In this document: one piece after another, positions 17,883-27,340 of the stretch
Numbering within the stretch: the first letter of the stretch is position 1
How the letters are laid out: each line of letters opens with the position of its first letter
NCBI GenBank assembly: GCA_021296235.1
Contig: JAGWAS010000008.1
Span: 5,548-69,547, forward strand
DNA from: Paracoccaceae bacterium
GTDB taxonomy: Bacteria > Pseudomonadota > Alphaproteobacteria > Rhodobacterales > Rhodobacteraceae
Length of the DNA stretch: 64,000 nt
Direction: 5' to 3'
Notes under the pieces: generated by a model
Database searches by the model: none
The model's input: the letters and a program-made list of their open reading frames with translations, nothing else
Told to the model about the DNA's origin: nothing
Translations under genes and position numbers: made by a program

Positions 17883-18385
17883 AACCCAAGATGGGCGATT
17901 TCAAGAAACTTGCACGATTGTCAGCGGGAACCGGTACCGCAACTTGGAAGAAATGATGATCGCAAAGGATGATCCCTGACCGGAGAAGGATCCGGAAGTT
18001 GGATTCCAAACAACCGGCAACCAGGTTGCTCAAGTTTTTGCGGCATTCCGGTACGCCGCAATTGTTGGGTGGGCACGGGCAGTAAACAATCCGTTCCTTG
18101 GTTTGCGAAGCGCAGCGGGCACACGGCTCCCAACACCTCAACGTTAAAGCCCGCAGGAACCGATACGTTTCATAATGAGCAAGAGATGCATTCAATTGTT
18201 TCCGCGTCATCCATCTCGGCCGAAAATCTGTGGAGCCGAATTCATCGCTTCTGAGTCCTGCTGCTTGGGTCTCCTTCACGGTCGCCATGTTTGGCACAAT
18301 TGCCTGCTTTGTTGACTTGATTGCAGGACAGCCTATTCATGAAGAGAGATTCCTCAGAATCCCGGACCAGCTGGAGAAATTTCCC
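17883..18385. other. Gap with no recognised gene
   Basis: About 500 bases between the amidase and 5'-nucleotidase genes. I see no RNA gene or domain-bearing frame. The end holds the ribosome binding site GGAGAA used by the nucleotidase gene. Confidence 0.5.
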
Positions 18386-19894
18386 ATGAAAATCCTCAAA
18401 TCAACACTCGCTTGCGGATCCGCAATTGCGGCCGCTATGGCGTTCACCACCGCGGCGATTGCTGCGGAGAAGGTTACCATCATCCACTTCAACGACCTTG
18501 ACCGAATGGGCGAAAAGAGCGGTCGGGGCGGCGTTGCCCGTTTGGCCTCCGTCATCGACATGGAACGGAAGGAAGGCGGCAACGTGCTTGTTACATTCGC
18601 GGGCGACACAATCTCGCCTTCCCTCATGTCAGGACTTGATGAGGGTGCTCATATGATCGACCTGCTCAACAAGCTCGACCTCACGGCCATGGTTCTTGGA
18701 AACCATGAATTTGACTTCGGCCCGGAAGTCACCAAACAGAGAATTTCGGAGGCCACCTTTCCAATCCTCGGTGCGAACAATCAGGACCCGAACGGCAACA
18801 TCATATCTGGCGCAGTTCCTTCCATAATGGTTGATGTCGGCGAATTCAGGATTGGAATTCTTGGGCTCACGACGGTTGGAACGATGGTCAAGTCCAGCCC
18901 CGGCGAATTCACGTTCCGCGATCCGAACGAGGTTGCTGCGGAATTGGGCGGTTCGCTGCGCGAGGAGGGAGCAGACCTCGTCGTCGCACTTGCGCACACT
19001 GACGTCGCGGAGGATCTGGCACTCAGGGAGCAGGGGGCTGTCGATCTTCTCCTGAGCGGTGATGATCATTTGCTCACCACAATCTACGACGGCGACATGT
19101 TGTTTGCGGAGTCCGGCGAACAGGCGGAATGGGTAACTGTCATCGACCTCCATCTTGACGAGGAAAAGGACGACGACAAGACAGAATTCGTCTGGAGTGC
19201 TGAATACAGGATCGTTGATACGGCTCACGTGCAACCCCAACCCGATATAGCCGCTGCCGTACAAACCTATGAAGACATGCTTGGTGAGGAGTTGAACGTT
19301 GTGCTTGGCAGCACGACCACCGAACTCGACAGCCGACGGGAAGTCATAAGATCGCAGGAGGCGGCTATTGCCAACCTCTTTGCCGATGCAATCCGTGAAG
19401 CGACCGGCGCCGATGTTTCAATCATGAACGGTGGCGGCATCCGTGCCAACCGGGTCTACACGCCGGGAACTCAACTCACCCGCCGGGACATCCAGAGCGA
19501 ACTTCCGTTCGGCAACAAAACGGTGGTGATTGAGGTAACCGGACAGGACATCATCAATGCGCTGGAAAACGGCTACAGCCAAATTGAGAATGGCGCAGGC
19601 CGATTCCCGCATGTCTCGGGCATGATGGTCCACTACAATCCAACAAACGAACCAGGAAACCGGGTCGTTGAGGTATCCAGGGATGGAGCGCAACTTGACC
19701 CCGCAGCCACATACACACTTGCAGTCAACGACTACGTGGCCGGCGGAGGAGACGGCTACTCAATGCTCAAGGACAAGCGCCGCATTGTGGACGAGTATGC
19801 CGCCATTCTCATGACCGTGCAGGTATTTGACTACATTTCATCGCATGGCGAAGTGGCGCCAACTGTCGAGGGCAGGATGGTCGCGGTCAACTGA
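18386..19894 (+). CDS. Periplasmic 5'-nucleotidase/2',3'-cyclic phosphodiesterase-family metallophosphatase
   Basis: A 502-residue protein with a signal peptide (cleavage after residue 27, AIAA-E), an N-terminal calcineurin-like metallophosphatase domain (GDTISPS, LGNHEFDFG, ALAHTD, SGDDH) and a C-terminal 5'-nucleotidase domain with NGGGIRANR and the nucleotide-stacking region VNDYVAGGGDGYSML. The first metal motif is D37-L-D39 where most relatives have D-x-H, and SGDDH replaces the common GGHxH, so metal use or activity may differ. The start at 18386 has GGAGAA 7 bases upstream. It probably salvages extracellular nucleotides for phosphate or nucleosides; an adenosine-kinase-like gene lies opposite it. 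Confidence 0.87.
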   Translation: MKILKSTLACGSAIAAAMAFTTAAIAAEKVTIIHFNDLDRMGEKSGRGGVARLASVIDMERKEGGNVLVTFAGDTISPSLMSGLDEGAHMIDLLNKLDLTAMVLGNHEFDFGPEVTKQRISEATFPILGANNQDPNGNIISGAVPSIMVDVGEFRIGILGLTTVGTMVKSSPGEFTFRDPNEVAAELGGSLREEGADLVVALAHTDVAEDLALREQGAVDLLLSGDDHLLTTIYDGDMLFAESGEQAEWVTVIDLHLDEEKDDDKTEFVWSAEYRIVDTAHVQPQPDIAAAVQTYEDMLGEELNVVLGSTTTELDSRREVIRSQEAAIANLFADAIREATGADVSIMNGGGIRANRVYTPGTQLTRRDIQSELPFGNKTVVIEVTGQDIINALENGYSQIENGAGRFPHVSGMMVHYNPTNEPGNRVVEVSRDGAQLDPAATYTLAVNDYVAGGGDGYSMLKDKRRIVDEYAAILMTVQVFDYISSHGEVAPTVEGRMVAVN

Positions 19895-19913
19895 GGCGAA
19901 ACCAGAAATGATA

Positions 19914-19940
19914 CAGGCGGCGGCCGACAGGCCGCCCCTG
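19914..19940. terminator. Hairpin between convergent nucleotidase and PfkB genes
   Basis: CAGG-GGCGGCC pairs with GGCCGCC-CCTG, with one bulged C and a 4-base loop, 19 bases after the nucleotidase stop. It lies between convergent genes and could end transcription from either side. No T-run is present, so the call is tentative. Confidence 0.4.
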
Positions 19941-20086
19941 CAAAGCTGACCTCAATCTCGGATCCGGCAGTGACGAATTTTCGGCTGCAAAGCGAACCGA
20001 TGCAGGCAACATTCCAATCGACACACGAACCTGGATGGCTGCAGTGCAAGGCGGCTGCACTCTGGCCCCCGCCATGCGGAAATTGC

Positions 20087-21085
20087 TCAACAGGCTTGCA
20101 ATCCCAAATCCGTGAAATGTTTCCTGAGGTCCATTTGCGGTCTTGCACCCAAATGGCTGATTATTTCTGCGGCAGCTGCGCACCCCATCATCCCGGCTGA
20201 CTCCAGATCCCGGCCGGCAACGAGTCCGTGGAGCAAACCTGCGGCGAAGAGGTCTCCTGCGCCTGTTGCGTCGACGATCTTTGCCGGAAAAGCAGCAATC
20301 TGAATCCTTGATTTTCCTTCGGCAATGATGGCTCCCTGCTCTGAAGCCGTGCAAGCAACCAACGGAACCTCTGCAGCGGCCAAATCCAGTGCCCCGCTCA
20401 GGTCACCTGCACCGTACATTGAGATCAACTCGTCCCGATTGCAAACAAGCAGTTCAATGCCGCCGGAAATCAGTTCTCTGAAGGCGTGCCGATTGCGATT
20501 CACGCAGAACGGGTCAGAAAGAGTCAATGCCACCCTCCCCCCGGAATCGTGGCACAGCTTCACCGCCTTCCTGAAGGCTTCAACACTATCGGGACCATCA
20601 AACCGGTATCCCTCCAGGTAAATCCAGCGGGCTCCGGCAATCATGTCGGAATCAATGTCGCTGGGGGACAAAAACTCGGCCGCGCCGAGATAGGTATTCA
20701 TGGTCCGCTCGCCATTCGGTGAAATCAGAACCATGCTTCGACCGGACTCGATTCCGGATTCCACCGACAATGCCGGTGTCTTGAATGCTATTCCCAACTG
20801 GGCAAGTCCGGCGGAGAAAACACTTCCCAACTGATCGTCGCAAACTTTTCCGATGTAGCCGGCCCTGCCGCCCAGCATTGCAATACCGGCAATTGTGTTT
20901 GCCGCCGATCCCCCACTGACCTCGGTCCTGTCCTTTAGCAGATCATGGAACATGGTGGCCCGTTCGAGGTCGATCAAGTGCATGATTCCCTTGGTAATTC
21001 CGAGTTCAGAGAGAGTTTCGTCCCTGACATGGGACATGACATCAACCAGTGCATTGCCGATGCCAACAACATCCAAGTCTTTCAT
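20087..21085 (-). CDS. PfkB-family sugar/adenosine kinase
   Basis: A 332-residue ribokinase-fold kinase. The N-terminus DVVGIGNALVDV, the SGGSAANTI substrate/lid motif and C-terminal DATGAGDLFAAG with catalytic D278 define the family; the N-terminal pattern is that of adenosine kinase-like members common in alphaproteobacteria. It transfers phosphate from ATP to a nucleoside or sugar hydroxyl. I choose the ATG at 21085, 11 bases after the nth stop, so the two are probably co-transcribed. Whether adenosine is the true substrate needs an assay. Confidence 0.85.
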   Translation of the reverse strand: MKDLDVVGIGNALVDVMSHVRDETLSELGITKGIMHLIDLERATMFHDLLKDRTEVSGGSAANTIAGIAMLGGRAGYIGKVCDDQLGSVFSAGLAQLGIAFKTPALSVESGIESGRSMVLISPNGERTMNTYLGAAEFLSPSDIDSDMIAGARWIYLEGYRFDGPDSVEAFRKAVKLCHDSGGRVALTLSDPFCVNRNRHAFRELISGGIELLVCNRDELISMYGAGDLSGALDLAAAEVPLVACTASEQGAIIAEGKSRIQIAAFPAKIVDATGAGDLFAAGLLHGLVAGRDLESAGMMGCAAAAEIISHLGARPQMDLRKHFTDLGLQAC

Positions 21086-21096
21086 TCCAACCCCAC

Positions 21097-21771
21097 TCAA
21101 CCTTGATTTCCGCCTGCGGCGGCGGTTGACTTTTCCTCGAACGGACAAAGGTCCTCAATCAGGCACCTGCCGCAGTCCGGTTTCCTGGCCCTGCAAACAT
21201 AACGGCCATGCAGGATGAGCCAGTGGTGGGCATGTTGCTGGAATTCGACCGGCACCTTGTCCTCGATCGCACGCTCAACATCCTCAACCGTTCTTCCGGG
21301 TGCTATTCCGGTTCGGTTTCCGACACGAAATATGTGCGTGTCCACCGCCTGCGCCGGATGCCGGAACCACATGTTGAGCAGTACGTTCGCGGTCTTGCGC
21401 CCCACGCCGGGGAGCGACTGCAATGCCGCCCGGGACGACGGCACCACGCCGCCATATTCCTCATGCAGAATCTGCGACAGTTTGATCACGTTCCTGGCCT
21501 TGTTGCGGTAAAGGCCAATCGATTTGATGTGGGCGATCAGGCCCTCCTCCCCCAACTGCAACATTCTCTCCGGCGTATCAGCAATCCGGAAGAGATCAGG
21601 CGTTGCCCTGTTGACACCGGCATCGGTGGCCTGTGCCGAAAGCACGACCGCCACGAGGAGTGTAAATTCGTTCACATGCTCAAGTTCGCCCTTTGGCTCC
21701 GCCTGCCGCTTCCGGAAGCGGCGAAATATCTCACAAATGCGTCTGTATTCGGAAGAAGGATTGTTTTGCAT
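21097..21771 (-). CDS. nth: Endonuclease III (DNA glycosylase/AP lyase)
   Basis: A 224-residue base-excision repair enzyme removing oxidised pyrimidines. The helix-hairpin-helix LPGVGRKTANV carries catalytic K126, and VDTHIFRV carries D144. The four [4Fe-4S] ligands are C193, C200, C203 and C209 in the family spacing. I take the ATG at 21771; an in-frame TTG at 21816 would add 15 residues without a better ribosome binding site. Confidence 0.95.
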   Translation of the reverse strand: MQNNPSSEYRRICEIFRRFRKRQAEPKGELEHVNEFTLLVAVVLSAQATDAGVNRATPDLFRIADTPERMLQLGEEGLIAHIKSIGLYRNKARNVIKLSQILHEEYGGVVPSSRAALQSLPGVGRKTANVLLNMWFRHPAQAVDTHIFRVGNRTGIAPGRTVEDVERAIEDKVPVEFQQHAHHWLILHGRYVCRARKPDCGRCLIEDLCPFEEKSTAAAGGNQG

Positions 21772-21880
21772 CGGGAAACCGTCTGAAAATCGACAATACC
21801 GGTGCCGAAGTAGCAAGAAACGGGTCGACTGGACAACATGTCCAACCTAAATCCACACTCGCGGCACAGGTTGCGATTGA

Positions 21881-22723
21881 ATGACTGAAACGAACTACCA
21901 TTACAATGTCATTTCCCGGGCAATTGCGCTCATCGATGATGCGGGGGGGCAGGAACTTTCACTCGGCGAACTGGCGGAACGAATGCAGATGAGTCCTGCG
22001 CACTTCCAGCGGCTGTTTTCGCAATGGGTCGGCGTTTCGCCAAAACGCTTTCAGCAGTACCTTTCCCTGCAACACGCCCGAAACCTACTGAGACGGAACA
22101 CAACCGCACTTGAAACCGCCAATTCGATTGGGTTGTCGGGAACCGGGCGACTGCACGATCTCTTTCTCAGATGGGAAGCCATGAGCCCAGGCGAATTTGC
22201 CGGCAAGGGAGCCGGGCTGACGGTGCATTGGGGTTGGTTCGACAGCCCGTTCGGGGACATGCTGACGATGGGAACCGAACGGGGAATCTGCGGCGTCGCC
22301 TTCGCTTCCGAAGTTGGACGAGAATCAACGTTTGCGGACATGGCCGGCAGATGGCCCCGGGCCAATTTTGAGGAAAAACCTGAAGAGCTCCAATTCTGGG
22401 TCGACGCAGCGCTGCGCCAAAGTGGGGAGGCAAGGCTGCATGTCATTGGCGCGCCATTTCAGATCAAGGTTTGGGAAGCGCTGATTTCAATTCCGGCTGG
22501 GACGGTTTCGACCTATTCGGACATTGCCCAAGCCGCGGGTTTTCCCAAGGCCGTCCGTGCCGCCGGCACCGCTGTTGGGCGCAATCCGATAAGTTGGCTG
22601 ATTCCATGCCATCGGGCCATTCGCAAGTCAGGCGGCCTGGGAGGCTACCATTGGGGATTGCCGGTCAAGCGCGCCCTTCTTGCATGGGAATCAGCCCGGA
22701 GCGAGGCAGAAGAACTCCGCTGA
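21881..22723 (+). CDS. AraC HTH-MGMT fusion (Ada-like methyltransferase lacking the sensor domain)
   Basis: A 280-residue fusion. Residues 8-105 form an AraC-type HTH (LGELAERMQMSPAHFQRLF). The C-terminal part is an O6-alkylguanine-DNA alkyltransferase with the acceptor C243 in IPCHRAI and the preceding VGRNP. Full Ada also has an N-terminal zinc domain whose Cys takes a methyl group from phosphotriesters and switches on transcription; that domain is absent here. The protein repairs O6-alkylguanine or O4-alkylthymine and may bind DNA, but cannot be activated as classical Ada is. Confidence 0.9.
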   Translation: MTETNYHYNVISRAIALIDDAGGQELSLGELAERMQMSPAHFQRLFSQWVGVSPKRFQQYLSLQHARNLLRRNTTALETANSIGLSGTGRLHDLFLRWEAMSPGEFAGKGAGLTVHWGWFDSPFGDMLTMGTERGICGVAFASEVGRESTFADMAGRWPRANFEEKPEELQFWVDAALRQSGEARLHVIGAPFQIKVWEALISIPAGTVSTYSDIAQAAGFPKAVRAAGTAVGRNPISWLIPCHRAIRKSGGLGGYHWGLPVKRALLAWESARSEAEELR

Positions 22724-22878
22724 ACCAAGGAACCCGAAAACCTTCGGAATACGCAATTGCGACCTGCTTGGGTTCAAATTTCATTCAGTTCATGAGACGC
22801 ATCGGGAGACTGTTGCCATTTGCCTTGCCCGGAGAATGCCGTTTCATAAATTCAGGCATGCGCAGACCACCGCTGCGA

Positions 22879-23433
22879 TCAATTCAGGTTCGACCTCAAA
22901 TCCTCAATCGCCCGATTCATGACAGTCCTGCGGTCTGCAGGCGACATGGTCTGTGCAATCACTTTGCCGGCGGCGTCGATTGCGACTGAAATTGCCTCAT
23001 TCCGAACCCCGGCGACGGCCGCCGCCTCGGCACTCGCAATCTGTTCCTCGGCCGTCTGAAGGCGCCGTTCCACCGTCTGTTCGATCACCCTGCCGGCATT
23101 CTCCACAAACAGTGCAGCCTCCCGTCGCGCGCCTTCGATGGCCCGCTCCGCTTGTTCCATTGACTCCTGGTTTGACCTTTTTGCATCCTCAAGTGCTTTG
23201 GCCGAGTCAGCTCTTATACTGGCGGCATTGTCAATTTGAGTTCGGATTGAGTCAATCCGCCCGTCGATGAACCTTCCTGCAAAATGCGGTGCCTTGAAGC
23301 GAATGAGCGCACCAACAAAAATAATGAAGGCAATGAGCACGACAAAATCCGTGTTGCCGAGCGAAAAGAACGGCCCGGAAGCAGCCATTGCCGGCGTTCC
23401 GGCCAGGATTGCAATTGCTGTCGAGCGCATCAT
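22879..23433 (-). CDS. atpF: ATP synthase F0 subunit b
   Basis: A 184-residue protein with an N-terminal membrane segment (FVVLIAFIIFVGALIRF) and a long Ala/Glu/Arg-rich coiled coil, the peripheral stalk that holds F1 to the membrane. It is last in the minus-strand F0 operon, overlapping the b' gene by four bases. The F1 genes are not in this window, as expected where F0 and F1 operons are separate. Confidence 0.93.
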   Translation of the reverse strand: MMRSTAIAILAGTPAMAASGPFFSLGNTDFVVLIAFIIFVGALIRFKAPHFAGRFIDGRIDSIRTQIDNAASIRADSAKALEDAKRSNQESMEQAERAIEGARREAALFVENAGRVIEQTVERRLQTAEEQIASAEAAAVAGVRNEAISVAIDAAGKVIAQTMSPADRRTVMNRAIEDLRSNLN

Positions 23434-23969
23434 TGTTCGGCTCCGTTCAGACGCAAGTCAACCGCATCTCGAACGCGTCCGTCCACATCATGACCGGGAA
23501 CGATCTTGTTGACGATCTCTGTTGCCGCCGCCGCCGCAATCTCGCGGACACTCTCCCTGGCACTGTCTTGAATTTCCGCGATACGGGATTCGGCCACTGT
23601 CGTTCGCGCAGCAATTGCCTCGCTGGCTTCGGCAACCGCCTTATCCTGCATTTCGCGAGCTTTCGCCCTTGCCTCGGCCAAAATTGCGTCGGCCTCCAAT
23701 TTGGCCTTTCCGAGTCTGTTGGCGGTTTCCTGATTGAGCTTGGCCGCCTGTTCATCAAGGCGACCCGCCTCCTCAAGATCGTTGCGAACGCGCTTTTCCC
23801 TCTGGTCGACAATGCCGCCGATTCTCGGCAGGACCACCCTGCTGACGATCAGGAACAGAATCACCAGAAATACGGTTAGCCAGAATATCTGGTTCGGAAA
23901 CGCGCCGAAATCCAACTGCGGGATGCCAGCCTGCTCCGCTGTTGCAGCCGTGTCCGTCCCGTCCGCCAT
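23430..23969 (-). CDS. atpF2: ATP synthase F0 subunit b'
   Basis: A 179-residue second b-type stalk subunit. An acidic/Ala-rich N-terminal stretch precedes PQLDFGAFPNQIFWLTVF, the usual b' start of the membrane helix, and a long coiled coil follows. A b/b' heterodimer is a hallmark of alphaproteobacterial and photosynthetic F-ATPases. It sits between the c and b genes. Confidence 0.93.
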   Translation of the reverse strand: MADGTDTAATAEQAGIPQLDFGAFPNQIFWLTVFLVILFLIVSRVVLPRIGGIVDQREKRVRNDLEEAGRLDEQAAKLNQETANRLGKAKLEADAILAEARAKAREMQDKAVAEASEAIAARTTVAESRIAEIQDSARESVREIAAAAATEIVNKIVPGHDVDGRVRDAVDLRLNGAEQ

Positions 23970-24011
23970 TCCGTTACCTCTCCGGTTTCACCGCAGGTTG
24001 AGACCGCAGCG

Positions 24012-24254
24012 TTAAAGCGCAAACATCAACAGCAGAGCAACCAGGAACGAGAAGATCCCGAACGCTTCCGCAAACGCAATGCCGATGAACAGCATTGCTG
24101 TCTGCGATGCTGCAGCCGATGGATTCCTGAGGGCACCGGAAAGGTAGTTGCCGGCGACATGGCCAACGCCGATCGCGGCGCCACCCATTCCCGTGCAGGC
24201 CAAACCGGCGCCAATCATTTGTCCCATCGTGGTGATGTCACCTTCAATTGCCAT
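24012..24254 (-). CDS. atpE: ATP synthase F0 subunit c
   Basis: An 80-residue two-helix hairpin protein forming the rotor ring. The first helix ([17 protein letters not shown]) and polar loop RNPSA are canonical, and the proton-carrying carboxylate is E63 in [11 protein letters not shown] good AAGGAGAAAG ribosome binding site precedes the ATG. The glutamate environment is that of a proton-driven, not sodium-driven, ring. Confidence 0.97.
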   Translation of the reverse strand: MAIEGDITTMGQMIGAGLACTGMGGAAIGVGHVAGNYLSGALRNPSAAASQTAMLFIGIAFAEAFGIFSFLVALLLMFAL

Positions 24255-24296
24255 TTCTTTCTCCTTGCTGAACAGAAATTTGATGATCTTGGATAG

Positions 24297-25043
24297 TCAA
24301 TGACTGGGATGCAGCGCATCCCGCAGATAAACGCATGTCAGGATTGTGAAAACGTAGGCCTGAATGCAGGCGACGAGCAATTCCAGAGCGTAAACCGCAG
24401 AAATGGCGACGATCGGAACGAACGCTCCCAATCCGAGAACGCCGGCAAATGCTGCGAACACCTTTATCATGGCGTGTCCGGCCATCATGTTCCCGGCAAG
24501 CCGGATTGAATGGCTGACTGGCCGAACAAAATAGGACATCAACTCAATTACGGCCAGAACGGGCCTGAGGGGCAACGGAGCTGACGAGATCCAGAACAGG
24601 CCGAGGAAACCCAGACCGTGCTTGACGAAACCGATAACGGTTACCGAAATGAACACGGTCAGGGCCAGAACGGCGGTAACGGCGATATGCGAAGTCGTGG
24701 TGAAGCTGGTTGGAATGAGACCCAGAATATTGGCCATGGCGATGAAGATGAACACGGTCATGATATAGGGGAAAAACTTGAGCGCATCCTTGCCGGCGAC
24801 GTTTTCAACCATGTTTCGGACGAAGAGATACGCCATCTCGGCGGCCATCTGTGCCCTTCCGGGCACAACCGACCGGTGCCTTGTCCCCAGCACCAAAAAG
24901 GCAACCGCACTGAGCACAGCAAAGAACATCCACAGCGTTGCGTTGCTTGGCGTGTACCACATGAGTGGTCCGTCGCCGAACAACGGCTTCACGGTGAATT
25001 GATCCATGGGATGGATCTGCAGGCCGGACTCCTCAGTTGCCAA
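24297..25043 (-). CDS. atpB: ATP synthase F0 subunit a
   Basis: A 248-residue polytopic stator subunit making the proton half-channels; the essential Arg lies in [15 protein letters not shown] place the start at the TTG at 25043, giving MATEESG before [11 protein letters not shown], which resembles the usual alphaproteobacterial N-terminus and has GGAGG 9 bases upstream. The frame extends to a TTG at 25061, and an internal ATG is also possible. Confidence 0.93.
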   Translation of the reverse strand: MATEESGLQIHPMDQFTVKPLFGDGPLMWYTPSNATLWMFFAVLSAVAFLVLGTRHRSVVPGRAQMAAEMAYLFVRNMVENVAGKDALKFFPYIMTVFIFIAMANILGLIPTSFTTTSHIAVTAVLALTVFISVTVIGFVKHGLGFLGLFWISSAPLPLRPVLAVIELMSYFVRPVSHSIRLAGNMMAGHAMIKVFAAFAGVLGLGAFVPIVAISAVYALELLVACIQAYVFTILTCVYLRDALHPSH

Positions 25044-25075
25044 CTGACGTGACCTCCGCAAGACAATTTAGACGT

Positions 25076-25405
25076 CTACTCATCCCGCGGTTCCTTCTGC
25101 TCACCGCCATCCTGCTGAATCTCCCGCGACGTTCTGATCATCAGATTCACGCCGGCAGCGAAACCAAACAATGTAAGGACGGCCAAAAAGATCGGCAGTG
25201 TGCCGAACAGGACATCCAGACCGTATCCAATTGCGGCACCCAACCCGGTTCCGGCCACCAGATCCACAACCATGCGCCAAGCAAGGTGCATACTGGACAC
25301 CGGTCCAACTTCCGGTTTTTGAGGCTCCAATTCCGCTTTGGCCGCCGCAATCCTCTGCCGGATCGAACGACCTTCATCGTCATCGGAATCGGACGGGCAC
25401 TTCAT
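25076..25405 (-). CDS. atpI: ATP synthase accessory protein AtpI
   Basis: A 109-residue protein with an acidic N-terminus and two membrane segments (LVAGTGLGAAIGYGLDVLFG and IFLAVLTLFGFAAGVNLMIR), typical of AtpI, which helps assemble the c-ring or handles Mg2+. It heads the F0 operon. The ATG at 25405 has GGCGGA close upstream; an in-frame TTG at 25417 is possible. Confidence 0.9.
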   Translation of the reverse strand: MKCPSDSDDDEGRSIRQRIAAAKAELEPQKPEVGPVSSMHLAWRMVVDLVAGTGLGAAIGYGLDVLFGTLPIFLAVLTLFGFAAGVNLMIRTSREIQQDGGEQKEPRDE

Positions 25406-25776
25406 GGTTTCCGCCAAAGGATTCGGACGGCGGGAACCTATGACCGTCCATTTTTCCTGTCAAGCCCAATGTTCAAGAGTCACCATGCTTCAAATAATTG
25501 ATTGCATTGATGTTATTGACGAGCAGGAATATTTTTTGCAGTCGCGGGCATCCATTGGAATACTCAAGAACATTCAACCGTTCGGTTGACATTCTGGCTG
25601 AACCCAACAATGTCGCAGGTGAAAGTGGCCGTGTGCTCCAACGCGGATTCCTGTTTCTGCGGAAATCGGCAAAAGTCCATCCGGCTTGAAACCGCCGCGA
25701 AGATGGCAATGACTGCTTGATGGGGCAAAACGAAAGCTGCGGGATATGCCCAGAACTTCCGTAGGGAGGCACAATA
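25406..25776. other. Divergent promoter region of atp operon and ArsR-type gene
   Basis: About 370 bases, somewhat AT-rich near 25490-25600, between atpI (minus) and the ArsR-type gene (plus). No gene recognised. Both promoters must lie here; I cannot fix their boxes with confidence. Confidence 0.5.
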
Positions 25777-26127
25777 ATGGAGGCAACAGAAGCTGAGCGG
25801 CTGGATCATCTCTTCGGTGCCTTGTCCGATTCCACGAGGCGAAGGATTCTTGAATTGCTTGTCGAAAGTGACAAGACGGTTACGGAGTTGGCAGAGTCCC
25901 TCGGAAAATCAGTGGCTCTGACCTCGAAGCATGCGGCGGCACTGACCAGATCCGGACTTATTTCGCGCCAAAATTCCGGACGGGTGCGCTGGTGCCGACT
26001 GGAGCCCGATGCGATACGCCGGGCCGCAATCTGGCTTGAGGGTTTCGGGCAGTTTAACCCGGAAAGTCTTGACAGGCTTGAATGGTTGCTTGGTGAGGAT
26101 GCCGATCTTGCGGAATTCATGGATTGA
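25777..26127 (+). CDS. ArsR-family winged-helix regulator
   Basis: A 116-residue ArsR/SmtB-like protein: LFGALSDSTRRRILELLVE, then the recognition helix region VTELAESLGKSVALTSKHAAAL and the beta-wing RQNSGRVRWCRLEPDAI. No obvious metal-binding Cys pair as in ArsR itself, so it is closer to the SdpR-type group of small repressors. A GGGAGG box precedes the ATG. It converges with the EamA transporter gene with a 6-base spacer, which gives no functional hint. Confidence 0.87.
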   Translation: MEATEAERLDHLFGALSDSTRRRILELLVESDKTVTELAESLGKSVALTSKHAAALTRSGLISRQNSGRVRWCRLEPDAIRRAAIWLEGFGQFNPESLDRLEWLLGEDADLAEFMD

Positions 26128-26133
26128 ATTGCT

Positions 26134-27030
26134 TCAGGTTCCATGTTCCTGCCGAAGCAGCAGGAGAAGCGCTGCGATCGTTGCCAGTATCCCGGCAAGA
26201 ATTTCCCAGCGCGGAAACCCATGGCCCAGCACACCCTCCCAAAGGATCACCCAAGTCGGTGTCAGATAGGTGTAGGCCATGACCTTTGCCGACGGCAGGC
26301 GCAGGGTTGCGTAGTTCACGGCCATGAATGTCAGCGCCGTGGCAACAATCGTCAGATAGGCAAGCGTAATCCAAACGATCGGAGGCAAGGCGGTCCAGTC
26401 CGTGGCCATTATCGTATTGCGGCCATACACGGCCAACACGGCGGTTCCGGCAACCGACATCCCGAATACGAAAACCACTGGAGACTCTCCACGATTCAGG
26501 CGCCTCACCACAGGCGTAAAGAATGCATGGGCAATGCAGCCGACAAAGAACACGAGTTCGCCCCGACCGATGCGAAATGCAAGAAGGGCACCAAGGTCCG
26601 CCCGGAAAATGACCCAAAGCGCGCCGGCGGCACCAACGGCAAGGGCAAAAGCCATTCGAGGAGTGGTTATCTGCCTCAGAAGTATCCAACCGAAAACACC
26701 GGACATTATCGGGGTCAACGTGAAGACGGCGCTGGTCGATACGGGGGATGCAGTTTTCAGCCCTTCGAACATCAGCGCGAAATAGATCGCCATCAGCGTT
26801 CCGGGTATTGCGTAGCGCCACGGCGCGTCGAAGTGCTTTCTCCTGAATTCGCCAATCAAAAGTGCCGCGATCCCCATGATTGCGACGGAACCGGCGAACC
26901 GGAGGGTCGTAATCGTAACCGGGTCAATTTCATTGGCAGCGAGGCTCCCGAGACTGAAGGAGCCGGCGATTCCCAATGAAAATGCCAGCATGGCAATGTG
27001 TCCACGGGCTGGCTGGCTAAGTTCAAGCAT
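26134..27030 (-). CDS. EamA-family drug/metabolite transporter
   Basis: A 298-residue membrane protein with ten hydrophobic segments arranged as two EamA repeats (first about residues 12-140, second about 155-290), ending in WEGVLGHGFPRWEILAGILATI, the typical second-repeat end. Members export amino acids or other metabolites from the cytosol. The substrate cannot be predicted. Confidence 0.87.
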   Translation of the reverse strand: MLELSQPARGHIAMLAFSLGIAGSFSLGSLAANEIDPVTITTLRFAGSVAIMGIAALLIGEFRRKHFDAPWRYAIPGTLMAIYFALMFEGLKTASPVSTSAVFTLTPIMSGVFGWILLRQITTPRMAFALAVGAAGALWVIFRADLGALLAFRIGRGELVFFVGCIAHAFFTPVVRRLNRGESPVVFVFGMSVAGTAVLAVYGRNTIMATDWTALPPIVWITLAYLTIVATALTFMAVNYATLRLPSAKVMAYTYLTPTWVILWEGVLGHGFPRWEILAGILATIAALLLLLRQEHGT

Positions 27031-27340
27031 CCGGATCCTTTATTGCAAGCCCGCCGGGTCAGAAAGAGCGAACGGTCGGCAACGATGCCTGCAGCGGCCA
27101 GTGCTCCGGGCAATCGCAGTTTAGCAATGCCGCCGCGGCTCTTGGTTCGCCGGGAGGTTGGTTGGTTAGCCACCCCTTCTGTCGGGACTTTTGCCCGCCG
27201 ACATTCCGGCGGTTTGTATGGCAGACCGATCTTCTTCACCCGTTCCTTCCTGTCATACAAGATATCTTGTGGGGAAACGGAGCAAACGGTATCGGCATTG
27301 AAACTGCAACTGAATTGCCTGCGAACGAAAGCGAAGGGTC
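27031..27340. other. Region upstream of the core MetE gene
   Basis: About 310 bases separate the divergent EamA and MetE-like genes. A GC-rich inverted repeat (CCGCCG...CGGCGG) lies near 27198-27215. I looked for a SAM-II, SAM-I or cobalamin riboswitch core and could not make a convincing match. Confidence 0.4.

Noticed and set aside
26143-26979. 278-residue plus-strand frame over the EamA gene
   Set aside because: Antisense to a clear transporter; composition is His/Gln/Gly-rich without domains.
27031-27340. Possible SAM or cobalamin riboswitch before the core MetE gene
   Set aside because: I looked for the conserved cores and could not match them; only a GC-rich inverted repeat is visible.
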